64,000 nt of DNA from Haliscomenobacter sp041740695 (GTDB lineage: Bacteria > Bacteroidota > Bacteroidia > Chitinophagales > Saprospiraceae). The DNA is taken from NCBI RefSeq assembly GCF_041740695.1, contig NZ_JBGSLK010000113.1, positions 62,001 to 126,000 on the forward strand. The letters run 5' to 3'. A program made the position numbers and the translations under genes. The notes under the pieces are model-generated. The model searched no databases. It had not been told where the DNA came from and saw only the letters and a list, made by a program, of their open reading frames with translations. Shown here in pieces: positions 8,759 to 16,427 of this stretch (its first letter is position 1; each line of letters starts with the position of its first letter).

Positions 8759-9715
8759 TTAAAACGCCAGCGATTTCAGGTTCAGTCCGGTTTTTTCCGG
8801 CAAGCCAAAAATCAAATTCAGGTTTTGCACAGCCTGGCCAGAGGCACCTTTGGTGAGGTTGTCGATGGCACTGATGATGAAGACTTTGTTGCCGTGTTTT
8901 TCCACGTGCACCAAACACTTGTTGGTATTGACAACCTGTTTGAGGTGTGGATTGGCTGTAGTTACAAACGTAAAAGGCTCTGCGGCATAGGTTTGGCTGT
9001 AGAGCACTTGCAATTCCGTTTCGTTCAGGTCACAATCGAGGTAAAGCGTAGCAAAAATACCTCGGGTGAAATCTCCCCGCAAAGGGATGAAGTTCAAGTC
9101 GCCAACAAAGTTGGTTTGTGCCTGAACGAGACTTCGTCGGATTTCTGCAAGATGTTGGTGATTAAAGGCTTTGTAGACTGAAAGGTTGTTGGCACGCCAG
9201 CTAAAATGGGTGTTCGGACTAGGCGCTTGACCAGCTCCAGTCGACCCTGTAATGGCATTGATGTGTACTTCAGCGCTCAACAATCCTTTCAGGGCAAGGG
9301 GCAACAAACCCAATTGAATAGCGGTAGCAAAACAGCCCGGATTGGCGATACGTTTGCTTTGCTGGATGGCTGCACGGTTCAACTCGGGCAAACCATATAC
9401 CCAGGTGTCATCGAGCCGATAATCATTGCCCAAATCGATCACGGCGACCTCATCGGGAATGTTGTTTTGTGCCATAAAGGCTGGCGACTGCCCGTGCCCC
9501 ATGCACAAAAACAGCGCATCGACATCTGTAGACAGCTCTGCGCTGAATTTTAGGTCGCATTCGCCTACGAGGTCATCGTGGGTTTCGTGTACATATTTGC
9601 CCGCCTGGCTGACGCTTTGTACAAAGCTGATTTCTACTTCAGGATGGTATTGCAGAATGCGAATGAGTTCGCCTGCGGTATAGCCGCCGCCGCCGATGAT
9701 GCCTACTTTTAGCAT
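8759..9715 (-). CDS. argC: N-acyl-gamma-glutamyl-phosphate reductase
   Basis: 318 residues from the ATG at 9715, which gives the canonical start MLKVGIIGGGGYTAGEL with the NADP-binding glycine loop. A further in-frame start at 9784 would translate the arm of a hairpin repeat and is rejected. Seen: GHGQSPAFM, DLGNDYRL, NPGCFATAIQLGLLPL with the catalytic Cys, GSTGAGQAPS and YKAFNHQHLAEI. It reduces acyl-glutamyl phosphate to the semialdehyde used by ArgD. The start region lies directly against four CAACCTTYCT decamers on the coding strand, so ribosome access may depend on the hairpin at 9716-9820. Confidence 0.93.
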   Translation of the reverse strand: MLKVGIIGGGGYTAGELIRILQYHPEVEISFVQSVSQAGKYVHETHDDLVGECDLKFSAELSTDVDALFLCMGHGQSPAFMAQNNIPDEVAVIDLGNDYRLDDTWVYGLPELNRAAIQQSKRIANPGCFATAIQLGLLPLALKGLLSAEVHINAITGSTGAGQAPSPNTHFSWRANNLSVYKAFNHQHLAEIRRSLVQAQTNFVGDLNFIPLRGDFTRGIFATLYLDCDLNETELQVLYSQTYAAEPFTFVTTANPHLKQVVNTNKCLVHVEKHGNKVFIISAIDNLTKGASGQAVQNLNLIFGLPEKTGLNLKSLAF

Positions 9716-9820
9716 GGTTGAGGAAGGTTGAGAGAGGTTGAGGAAGGTTGAGAAAGGTTGAGGCTGCCGCAGCGATTTAGACAATGGCTATGTCTAAGTC
9801 GCTGCGGCAGCCTCAACCTC
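9716..9820. repeat. Decamer tandem repeat plus 28-bp hairpin between argG and argC
   Basis: On the minus strand four CAACCTTYCT-type decamers run straight into the argC ATG. Next to them, 9756-9783 and 9791-9818 form a 28-bp inverted repeat with one mismatch around a 7-nt loop. The outer part of the right arm (CTCAACTTTCTCAACC) also complements the decamers and reaches the last codons of argG. Confidence 0.85.
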
Positions 9821-9830
9821 CTCAACTTTC

Positions 9831-11027
9831 TCAACCTTTCCCATGGATTGAATGAAATATCTTCGTCTGGTTGCCCAAAATCTTAGTGAAACCCTTCACT
9901 TCTTCCCCTGTCCAACCCTTGTTCATCTCGCCGTAATGACCGAAGGCGGAGTTCATCAGATCGTTGGGCGATTCAATACCCTGGAGTTCGAAGCGGTAAG
10001 GCATTAGTTTTACCCAAACCTTGCCTGACACGTACTCCTGGGTATCCAGCAAGAAGGTTTCGATGTTGCGCATCACTGGATCGAGGAATTGGGCTTCGTG
10101 CAGCATCATGCCGTACCAGTTGCCCATTTGGTCTTTCCAGTATTGTTGCCACTTGGTGAGGGTATGTTTTTCCAACAAATGGTGTGCCTTGATGATGATC
10201 AGTGGCGCAGCCGCTTCAAAACCTACCCGGCCTTTGATGCCAATGATGGTATCGCCTACGTGGATGTCCCGACCAATCGCATATGGTCCAGCCAATTTGC
10301 TCAGCGCTTGAATGGCCTCGGTAGGGTGCGCAAAAGTTTGACCATTGACGGCCTGCAATTCCCCTTTTTCAAACTGCAATTCCACTACGCTGGGCTCTTT
10401 TTCACTCAATTGAGTGGGGTAAGCTTCCTCTGGCAGTGCTTTTTGTGAAGTCAAGGTTTCGGCACCACCCACACTGGTTCCCCAAATGCCTTGGTTGATG
10501 GAATATTTGGCTTTTTCCCAGTTCCAGTTGAAGCCACCTTCGATCAGGTAATCGATCTCGGCCTGGCGCGAAAGTTGAAGGTCGCGAATGGGGGTGATGA
10601 TTTCCAGGTTTTGCCCCAATACATTGAAAGCCAAATCAAAACGCACCTGGTCGTTTCCAGCTCCTGTACTGCCGTGGGCCACTGCACCCGCACCAATTTC
10701 CTGGGCGTATTTGGCAGTTTCGATAGCCTGGAACATCCGTTCGGCACTTACCGATAAGGGGTAAGTGTTATTGCGTAACACGTTGCCAAACACCATGTAG
10801 CGGATACACTGGTCGTAATAATCTTGCAGTGCATTGGCCACCCGGAAACTTTTAGCGCCCAAAGCCAGGGCGCGTTCTTCCATGGTTTTCAACTGCTCGG
10901 CACTAAAGCCCCCGGTATCTACGGTCAGGGCATGCACTTCCAATCCTTTGTCTCTGGTAAGGTGCAGGATACAAAACGAGGTGTCCAGCCCGCCACTGTA
11001 GGCTAGCACAACTTTATGATTAGACAT
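9831..11027 (-). CDS. argG: Argininosuccinate synthase
   Basis: 398 residues from the ATG at 11027 (MSNHKVVLAYSGGLDTSFC); a TTG four codons earlier is less likely. It joins citrulline and aspartate using ATP. Seen: the PP-loop SGGLDTS near residues 10-16, AHGSTGAGNDQVRF, TPIRDLQLSRQAEIDYL, SINQGIWGTSVGGAE and GRVGFEAAAP. Its start overlaps the end of the GNAT gene by 8 nt, implying translational coupling as first core enzyme after the acyltransferase. Because ArgG needs free citrulline, a deacylase (not in this window) must act between ArgF' and ArgG. Confidence 0.95.
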   Translation of the reverse strand: MSNHKVVLAYSGGLDTSFCILHLTRDKGLEVHALTVDTGGFSAEQLKTMEERALALGAKSFRVANALQDYYDQCIRYMVFGNVLRNNTYPLSVSAERMFQAIETAKYAQEIGAGAVAHGSTGAGNDQVRFDLAFNVLGQNLEIITPIRDLQLSRQAEIDYLIEGGFNWNWEKAKYSINQGIWGTSVGGAETLTSQKALPEEAYPTQLSEKEPSVVELQFEKGELQAVNGQTFAHPTEAIQALSKLAGPYAIGRDIHVGDTIIGIKGRVGFEAAAPLIIIKAHHLLEKHTLTKWQQYWKDQMGNWYGMMLHEAQFLDPVMRNIETFLLDTQEYVSGKVWVKLMPYRFELQGIESPNDLMNSAFGHYGEMNKGWTGEEVKGFTKILGNQTKIFHSIHGKG

Positions 11028-11613
11028 TTGCAACAACAATTAGGTCAGATAAATCGTGTTTCATTTGCTCCAATTCGTTTTTGGAAGGCGCAAGCATGGC
11101 GGTACAAAGGCACATGCGGCGTTGGTTGCGCTCCAAAATATCGTAATTGGGGCAGCTTTTGCAGCCCGCCCAAAAGGCCTCTTCTTGAGTCAGTTCCGAA
11201 AAAGTGACTGGCTCATAGCCCAAGGAAGAGTTGATTTTCATCACAGCCAGGCTGGTTGTAATCCCAAAAATGCGGGCATCCGGGTATTTGTCGCGTGACA
11301 ATCCGAAGATGCGCTCTTTGATGCGGGTAGCCAGCCCATAGCGGCGGAAATCGGGGGCAACGATCAAACCAGAATTGGCCACGTATTTGCCGTGACCCCA
11401 GGTTTCGATGTAGCAAAAGCCCGCAAAAGTATCCCCCTGCAAGGCGATCACTGCTTTACCCTCCTGAATTTTTTTCACGATGTACTCCGGCTTGCGTTCA
11501 GCAATACCAGTACCGCGGGCTTTGGCAGATTCACGCATTTCATTGCAGATGGCTTCTGCGTACTTTTCATGCTCGGGTTGGGCTACCTCAACGATAAATT
11601 CCATTTCAGTCAT
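11020..11613 (-). CDS. GNAT N-acyltransferase, arginine-operon type (probable acylglutamate synthase)
   Basis: 197 residues. GNAT fold: FIVEVAQPEHEKYAEAI, AGFCYIETWGHGKYVANSGLIVAP (central strand), then the acyl-CoA loop FRRYGLATRI. The C-terminal part is unusual in holding Cys residues: AGCKSCPNYDILERNQRRM followed by CLC, which could bind a metal (inference). The position at the head of the arginine operon, overlapping argG, matches the gene order seen in Bacteroides, where this protein is the candidate for making N-acylglutamate. Whether it takes acetyl-CoA or succinyl-CoA is open; see the argF' entry. About 290 nt of untranslated leader precede it. Confidence 0.8.
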   Translation of the reverse strand: MTEMEFIVEVAQPEHEKYAEAICNEMRESAKARGTGIAERKPEYIVKKIQEGKAVIALQGDTFAGFCYIETWGHGKYVANSGLIVAPDFRRYGLATRIKERIFGLSRDKYPDARIFGITTSLAVMKINSSLGYEPVTFSELTQEEAFWAGCKSCPNYDILERNQRRMCLCTAMLAPSKNELEQMKHDLSDLIVVANV

Positions 11614-11834
11614 TAATGGTTTTACAGGTCTTTAAGGCCTGGATTTGGGTGAACAAAACAAAAGAACACGCACAAATCTGTGTATTGAGGAGGTGATGAT
11701 CTTTTGGTAAAAGTGTTGGTAACACCCCTGCAATTGACCATCAATCACTTTCAACTTGGCAGATACAATTTCTGGTAGTATTTGGTAGGGAAGTACATCC
11801 TACCCCGGTGGGTATAGAAAAACAGTTGCGCCCC
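11614..11834 (-). promoter_or_regulatory. Arginine operon mRNA leader with alternative hairpins (putative attenuator)
   Basis: Between the Arg-rich short ORF and the acyltransferase ATG, the minus strand can form several stems: CGCCC/GGGCG around the short ORF stop (11829-11843) followed six nt later by TTTTT; TACCC/GGGTA overlapping and excluding GGTAGG/CCTACC (about 11765-11815); GTGTT-ACC-AACAC followed by TTTT (11709-11725); and CAGG/CCTG at about 11625-11642 just before the start codon. Which one terminates or hides the start is inference. No larger protein-coding gene is supported in this stretch. Confidence 0.4.
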
Positions 11835-11900
11835 CTAAGGGCGACGTACGAAACGACGACGGTAAGGCGTAAAGGTAATATGTAAAGTCAGTTCGTTCAT
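11835..11900 (-). CDS. Arginine-rich leader peptide of the arginine operon
   Basis: A 21-codon ORF running ATG-TAG. Its second half reads PYRRRFVRRP, so five of the last eight residues are Arg, encoded CGT CGT CGT TTC GTA CGT CGC. It starts only about 9 nt after the -7 box of the promoter at 11909-11939, so the mRNA would be leaderless or nearly so. The Arg run lies at the base of a CGCCC/GGGCG hairpin. An arginine-codon run at the head of an arginine biosynthetic transcript is the design expected of ribosome-mediated attenuation: stalling at the Arg codons when charged tRNA-Arg is scarce would change downstream folding. The peptide itself is probably not functional. Chance occurrence cannot be excluded without relatives. 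Confidence 0.6.
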   Translation of the reverse strand: MNELTLHITFTPYRRRFVRRP

Positions 11901-11908
11901 TGTGAAAG

Positions 11909-11939
11909 CAAAAGTAGGAGTTCGCAACATGGAATGCAA
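11909..11939 (-). promoter_or_regulatory. Candidate promoter of the arginine operon
   Basis: On the minus strand TTG (11939-11937), 20 nt, then TACTTTTG (11916-11909), an exact TAnnTTTG box at normal Bacteroidota spacing. Predicted start is at about 11901-11904. Confidence 0.6.
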
Positions 11940-12126
11940 TTTCCAATGGCTTTTTTTTGATGGTTTTTGAAAAAATTAACCAAATACCACCTTTAGACGT
12001 ACCCAATCAATGGAAGTAGCGGATTTTCGCTCGCTTTTTTCCCCTTGTTTGTGAAAAATGTTATCTTTAAAACTTCAAACGTGAATTTTTCTTTCTGACA
12101 TACGCCTCAAAAACACTTGAGACCAA

Positions 12127-12167
12127 CCCACCGGATGAATCTAACCCAACCGGTGGGATCTTTTTTT
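12127..12167 (+). terminator. Terminator-like hairpin in the leader of the gene at 12213
   Basis: CCCACCGG and CCGGTGGG form a perfect 8-bp stem around a 15-nt loop, then ATC and seven T's. No gene on this strand ends just upstream: the nearest upstream genes point the other way. It therefore sits in the 5' region of the following gene and could act as a premature terminator or end an unseen small transcript. Confidence 0.6.
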
Positions 12168-12212
12168 AGCAAAAGAACCAGTGCTTTATTTGAAGGTCAA
12201 ATACCAATTCAG

Positions 12213-12725
12213 ATGTTGTACCATTACCCTTTCCCTTCCCGTTTAAAATGGATGGCCAATGCCTTTAAAAAAGGGTATCAATTTGTAGATGAAGGGGGCC
12301 AATACATGGGGAAAATGGAATTCTCCACCTTTGGGCAAAAAATCCAGTCTGAATTAAATGGTGTGGTGGTCAATTTTTTCTTGCAAGGTCTCTTTATCCG
12401 CTCTGTGCTCATTACGAATGAAGACCAGGAACCAATCGGTACCATTCAATTAAAGATGTTTGGCAAATCCATCATTAACCTGAATAGTGGAGAAGTTTAT
12501 CTGTGGAAACGCAAGAATATTTTTAATACCCGTTGGCAGCTCATCCATGATTTACCAGGTACCGACGACGATCCCATTTCGGTCAACTACCAATACATAT
12601 ATCGTTTCGTGCAGGAAAGTGGGGAAATAGAATTGTATGAAGAAACCAACCAAAGTGAGCTACTCACTTTGATTGGCTTCTTTTTAGGCATTTATTTTAT
12701 TCGCCAGCGCAAAAAAAATGGATAA
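12213..12725 (+). CDS. Hypothetical protein, possible LURP/tubby-like fold
   Basis: 170 residues from the ATG at 12213 (MLYHYPFPSRLKWMANAFKK); in-frame upstream starts at 12117 and 12135 would translate the terminator hairpin and are disfavoured. The middle is made of alternating beta segments (YQFVDEGGQYMGKMEF, VVVNFFLQGLFIRSVLI, PIGTIQLKMFGKSIINL, YQYIYRFVQESGEIELYEE), followed by a hydrophobic C-terminal segment LLTLIGFFLGIYFI and RQRKKNG, a likely tail anchor. The strand-rich pattern resembles LURP/scramblase-like proteins but I do not recognise the family with certainty. Its stop is adjacent to the stop of the convergent regulator gene. Confidence 0.65.
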   Translation: MLYHYPFPSRLKWMANAFKKGYQFVDEGGQYMGKMEFSTFGQKIQSELNGVVVNFFLQGLFIRSVLITNEDQEPIGTIQLKMFGKSIINLNSGEVYLWKRKNIFNTRWQLIHDLPGTDDDPISVNYQYIYRFVQESGEIELYEETNQSELLTLIGFFLGIYFIRQRKKNG

Positions 12726-13487
12726 CTATACTTCATTTTCATGCTGGTAAGTGGCGTATTTTTCTGGATCAAAACGATACAAATAAGGCGCTTTGTGGGC
12801 CCCTCCAGTTTTGCGTTCTTCCAAACGCTCCAAAAAGCCGTAACTCAATATTTTTTTCTGAAAATTTCGGCGATCTAGTTTGTTTTTTTCCAATCCAAGA
12901 ATGGTTTCATACAATCTTTGTAATTCTATTAAGGTGAATTTTTCTGGCAATAAGTTGAAACCCAATGCTTCGTTATCAAATTGCTTGCGCAAGGCTTTTA
13001 AAGCTCTGGCAGCAATCTCATTGTGATCAAAAAGTAGTTCAGGGATTTCATTGACATCCCACCAGCGACACTCTTCCGTCATGTAATCCATTTTGGGCTC
13101 TACTAGCGAATATTCCACCAATGCATAGTAGCCGATGGAAACTGCTCTTTCTGGGAAAAAATTATGTTCAGTTGGCAAACCCAATCGAGCCATAATTTCT
13201 TTGCCGTTGTAACGGTTGTTTGCACCAAAGGTGTGGAACTGCTGAAGGAAAATCGAGTCTAACCCAGTTCTTTCTTTCAGGATGCGATAGGCAGCATCTT
13301 CGAGGTGTTCGGTTTTAAAAATCCAACCTCCCGGCAAACTCCAGGCGTCAGTACCTTTCGCCCTCAGCAAGAGCACTTTAAGTTGGTCATCGTGAAAGCC
13401 AAAAACCACACAATCTATGGATAATTCGCCCAGTGATCGATTAAACAACGCTTTGATTTCTCCTAGTACCGTAATTAATTCTTCCAT
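12726..13487 (-). CDS. NrtR-type transcriptional regulator (Nudix domain plus winged helix)
   Basis: 253 residues. Residues about 20-150 form a Nudix domain: SIDCVVFGFHDDQLKVLLLRAKG, SLPGGWIFKTEHLEDAAYRI and LKERTGLD. The Nudix box is degenerate (the catalytic REUXEE region reads YRILKERTG), as in regulators that have lost hydrolase activity. Residues about 165-245 (FTLIELQRLYETILG, LDRRNFQKKI, RKTGGAHKAPYLYRF) match the winged helix of the NrtR/AraR group, which in Bacteroidota control sugar or NAD genes by binding a metabolite in the Nudix pocket. A long palindrome 27 nt upstream of the ATG is the likely autoregulatory operator. Target genes are not evident here. Confidence 0.85.
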   Translation of the reverse strand: MEELITVLGEIKALFNRSLGELSIDCVVFGFHDDQLKVLLLRAKGTDAWSLPGGWIFKTEHLEDAAYRILKERTGLDSIFLQQFHTFGANNRYNGKEIMARLGLPTEHNFFPERAVSIGYYALVEYSLVEPKMDYMTEECRWWDVNEIPELLFDHNEIAARALKALRKQFDNEALGFNLLPEKFTLIELQRLYETILGLEKNKLDRRNFQKKILSYGFLERLEERKTGGAHKAPYLYRFDPEKYATYQHENEV

Positions 13488-13513
13488 TTGAAAAAAGTTA
13501 GAAAAAAAACTTA

Positions 13514-13565
13514 GTGTGATTTGGACACAAAGATAATTATTCTTATCATTGTGTCACAATCACAC
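13514..13565. promoter_or_regulatory. 52-bp palindromic operator upstream of the Nudix regulator
   Basis: Nested dyad symmetry about 13539/13540: GTGTGATT...AATCACAC outside, GACACAA...TTGTGTC next, ATAA...TTAT at the centre. It is placed 27 nt before the regulator start. Length and symmetry suit a dimeric or tetrameric NrtR-type repressor. Confidence 0.7.
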
Positions 13566-13675
13566 AATGGTGTGTTTTTGACGAATTCACTTGTGGGGCA
13601 TTTTTAAGCGCTCCACCACCAACATTGCGATTACCTCTATGTAAATAAGCGTTTCTAATTTTGAGCAGGAAGCTC

Positions 13676-13720
13676 CAAGTCCGAACGTACGCTACTCAAG
13701 CAAAAATTCGTTCGGACTTG
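13676..13720. repeat. 12-bp inverted repeat in the spacer before the mevalonate operon
   Basis: CAAGTCCGAACG (13676-13687) and CGTTCGGACTTG (13709-13720) are perfectly complementary around 21 nt, flanked by GGAAG/CTTCC. Apart from this, the operator and the 120-bp element, the 13488-14017 spacer shows no gene. Confidence 0.7.
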
Positions 13721-13859
13721 TCTTCCACTTTTTCATATTTGTCAAAATTAGGTAAAATTTATTTTTCTCTCCTTTTTTCTTTCTTTTCTACCCACAAAAC
13801 TTTCCATCACATATCTTGTTTCAGTCCCGAAATTGATTTTACGTCATTGCATCCGCATA

Positions 13860-13980
13860 AGTAGTGGGGCAAAAATAAGTGCTCATTTTTCTTGAGCCAA
13901 AGGATTAGCTAAGACACTTTAAATTAAGCGTTTACTCATCTAATCCTTTGTCAAAACGAGTACTTATTTTTTTATCGCCC
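13860..13980. repeat. ~120-bp imperfect palindromic element, copy 3 of 3
   Basis: Starts AGTAGTGGGGCAAAAATAAG and ends TTTTTTTATCGCCC, same orientation as the copy at 494-613. Its right edge lies 8 nt before the -7 box at 13989. Confidence 0.85.
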
Positions 13981-13988
13981 TAATTCTT

Positions 13989-13996
13989 TAATTTTG
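13989..13996 (+). promoter_or_regulatory. Candidate -7 box of the mevalonate operon
   Basis: TAATTTTG followed by C is an exact TAnnTTTGC box, 21 nt before the ATG at 14018 and immediately after the palindromic element. No clear TTG lies at the -33 distance, which falls in the T-rich end of the element. Confidence 0.5.
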
Positions 13997-14017
13997 CTGG
14001 ATGAATACTCGCTTTTG

Positions 14018-15067
14018 ATGAAGAAGCCAAACCAAACTGCCATGTTGACCCCAACCGAGGATGATCCCACCGCGGAAGAACGCAAACGTGATCACATTCA
14101 ACTGGCTTTCAACTCACAAGTAAAGTCAGAAGAACTGGATCAGCGTTTTTACTATGAGCCGCTGCAAAGTCCGCATCCTCAGCCAGGTTCTTGGACTCCT
14201 TTTTCTTTTTTAGGCCATACCTTCAAAGCACCACTTTGGGTGTCCAGTATGACGGGAGGGACAGCCATGGCGCGAACCATCAATCAAAATCTGGCTCGAG
14301 CCTGTGGCGAATTTGGCATGGGTATGGGTTTGGGCTCTTGTCGCTCGCTCTTGTACAGTGACGATGTCTTGGCTGATTTCGCCGTAAAGCCCTTGATGAA
14401 AGACCAACCACTTTTTGCCAATTTGGGGATCGCACAATTGGAACAACTCATTGAACGCAACGAATTGTACCGCATCAATGTAATGCTTGATAAACTTGAT
14501 GCAGATGGTCTGATCATCCACGTCAATCCCTTCCAAGAATGGCTTCAGCCGGAGGGAGACCGTTTTCAGCAGGCGCCGCTAATCACCATAGAAAAAGTCT
14601 TGGAGTATCTTGAGGTACCCCTTATCGTCAAAGAAGTAGGGCAAGGTATGGGGCCGGATAGTTTAAAAGCTTTATTGCAGCTGCCTTTAGCTGCAATCGA
14701 TTTTGCAGCAGCAGGCGGCACCAATTTTGCCAAATTGGAATTGCTGCGTGACTCGGAAGCCAAACAACTAATTTATGGACAATTGGCCAAAGTAGGCCAT
14801 AGCGCGACAGAAATGGTAGGATTTGTCAATCAATTGCTCCAAGAATTGGGCGATAAAGTACAATGCCCGGCAGTAATTGTTTCAGGTGGGGTGCAAAACT
14901 TTTTGGACGGCTATCACCTCATTAAAAAATTGCACTTCCCCGCCATTTATGGGCAAGCCTCTGGTTTTTTGAAACACGCACAGGGCGAATACGAGCCCCT
15001 TCGTGCCTACATCGCCACACAAATTGAAGGTTTGGAACTGGCACAAGCATTTTTAAAGGTCAGATAA
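14018..15067 (+). CDS. fni: Type II isopentenyl-diphosphate delta-isomerase (FMN)
   Basis: 349 residues. It interconverts IPP and DMAPP using reduced FMN, the last step needed to use mevalonate-derived IPP. Seen: RKRDHIQLAFNSQV at the start, WVSSMTGGTAMARTINQNLA, GMGMGLGSCRSLL, LIIHVNPFQEWLQPEGDRF (substrate and Mg binding), PLIVKEVGQGM, AAGGTNFAKLE and VIVSGGVQNFLDGYHLIKKL (FMN phosphate). The ATG at 14018 is chosen because it follows the promoter box; an ATG at 14042 is also possible. It is first in an operon with HMG-CoA reductase (7-nt gap) and a GHMP kinase. Confidence 0.92.
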   Translation: MKKPNQTAMLTPTEDDPTAEERKRDHIQLAFNSQVKSEELDQRFYYEPLQSPHPQPGSWTPFSFLGHTFKAPLWVSSMTGGTAMARTINQNLARACGEFGMGMGLGSCRSLLYSDDVLADFAVKPLMKDQPLFANLGIAQLEQLIERNELYRINVMLDKLDADGLIIHVNPFQEWLQPEGDRFQQAPLITIEKVLEYLEVPLIVKEVGQGMGPDSLKALLQLPLAAIDFAAAGGTNFAKLELLRDSEAKQLIYGQLAKVGHSATEMVGFVNQLLQELGDKVQCPAVIVSGGVQNFLDGYHLIKKLHFPAIYGQASGFLKHAQGEYEPLRAYIATQIEGLELAQAFLKVR

Positions 15068-15074
15068 CACAAGA

Positions 15075-16427
15075 ATGCACGAAAAATCAATATCGGGACT
15101 CCATAAGCTGAGCAAAGCAGAAAAAATAAATTGGCTGGCCAAAAACTTTTCAGCCGATGAGGGGACTACCACGGAGTCGCTCCACAGTTTTTGGCATGAA
15201 GACGCCGAGATACAGCGCATCCTGGACGGATTCAGTGAAAATACCTTGAGCAATTTTGTCTTTCCCTACGGTATTGCTCCCAATTTTTTAGTGGATGGCC
15301 AAATGTACGCTGTGCCGATGGTCATCGAAGAAAGTTCGGTGGTGGCCGCCGCCGCCAGTGCTGCCAAATTTTGGTTGCCCAAAGGTGGCTTCAAAACAAC
15401 CGTGTTAGGCACCACTAAATTGGGTCAATTGCACTTCAGTTGGAAAGGCCACAGCGCAAAACTGGAGGCATTAATGCCTGAACTCTGCCGTACCCTGCTC
15501 AGCGATGTGCAGCACATCACCAGCAATATGGAAAAACGAGGTGGTGGCATTTCATCGATTGAGTTGCAGAACATGTGCCATCTGGAAGCGGATTATTACC
15601 AGTTGAAGGTAGGTTTTGAAACCTGCGATTCGATGGGTGCCAATTTTATCAACTCGGTATTGGAAGAGTTTGGCCGCAGCTTACAGCATTTCATCAGCGC
15701 TCAACCAAGTTTCAGTGCAAGCGAACGCGAGGTAGAGGTCATCATGGCCATTTTGTCCAACTATACACCGAATTGTATCGTACGCGCCGAAGTGAGTTGC
15801 CCAGTAGAGCAACTGGACGATGCTTGTATCAATTTGGATGGGCTGGGCTTTGCCGAAAAATTTGCGAAAGCAGTACGCATTGCCGAGATTGACCCTTACC
15901 GCGCCACCACCCACAACAAAGGCATCTACAATGGTGTGGATGCCGTCGTCATTGCTACTGGCAATGATTTCAGGGCAACCGAAGCCTGCGGCCATACCTA
16001 CGCTGCCCGCGATGGGCAATACCGGAGTTTGAGCCATTGTCGGGTTGAAAACGGAATTTTTAAATTTTGGCTGGATTTGCCCATTGCGCTTGGCACTGTA
16101 GGTGGTTTGACCAAATTACACCCTCTGGCTAATTTATCCCTTGAAATTCTGGGGCAGCCCTCCGCACCTGAATTGATGTCGATCATAGCGGCCACTGGCC
16201 TGGCACAAAACTTTGCAGCCGTACGATCCCTCGTAACTACAGGCATTCAAAAAGGGCACATGAAAATGCACTTGATGAACATCCTCAACCATTTGGGTGG
16301 CGATGCCGATGCTTGTAAGGCCGCAGCGGAGTACTTTCAGGATCGGGTGGTTTCTTTCTCGGCAGTGCGAGAGTTTTTGGATCGACGGGAAGAGGGAAAA
16401 ACCAAACCCGCTGTGAACGCAATGTAA
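15075..16427 (+). CDS. Hydroxymethylglutaryl-CoA reductase, class II
   Basis: 450 residues. It reduces HMG-CoA to mevalonate. Seen: ENTLSNFVFPYGIAPNF and VPMVIEESSVVAAAASAA (catalytic Glu), ETCDSMGANFINSVLE near 185, the catalytic Lys region with ATGNDFRATEA, LPIALGTVGGLTKLHP and the C-terminal GIQKGHMKMHL with the catalytic His near 395. Layout and length match the bacterial class II enzymes, named degradative but used for synthesis in Bacteroidota. It lies between the isomerase and the kinase; the next ATG begins on the base after its stop codon. HMG-CoA synthase and the decarboxylase are not in the window. Confidence 0.92.
   Translation: MHEKSISGLHKLSKAEKINWLAKNFSADEGTTTESLHSFWHEDAEIQRILDGFSENTLSNFVFPYGIAPNFLVDGQMYAVPMVIEESSVVAAAASAAKFWLPKGGFKTTVLGTTKLGQLHFSWKGHSAKLEALMPELCRTLLSDVQHITSNMEKRGGGISSIELQNMCHLEADYYQLKVGFETCDSMGANFINSVLEEFGRSLQHFISAQPSFSASEREVEVIMAILSNYTPNCIVRAEVSCPVEQLDDACINLDGLGFAEKFAKAVRIAEIDPYRATTHNKGIYNGVDAVVIATGNDFRATEACGHTYAARDGQYRSLSHCRVENGIFKFWLDLPIALGTVGGLTKLHPLANLSLEILGQPSAPELMSIIAATGLAQNFAAVRSLVTTGIQKGHMKMHLMNILNHLGGDADACKAAAEYFQDRVVSFSAVREFLDRREEGKTKPAVNAM

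Noticed and set aside
9716..9784. Longer ArgC with a 23-residue N-terminal extension
   Set aside because: The extension translates the decamer repeat; the conserved enzyme begins at the ATG at 9715.
11800..12006. 68-codon minus-strand frame in the arginine leader
   Set aside because: It crosses the promoter and overlaps the Arg-rich leader ORF in another frame, with no likeness to a protein family.
13661..13864. 67-codon plus-strand frame
   Set aside because: It covers an inverted repeat and low-complexity T-rich DNA just before the 120-bp element; no start context.
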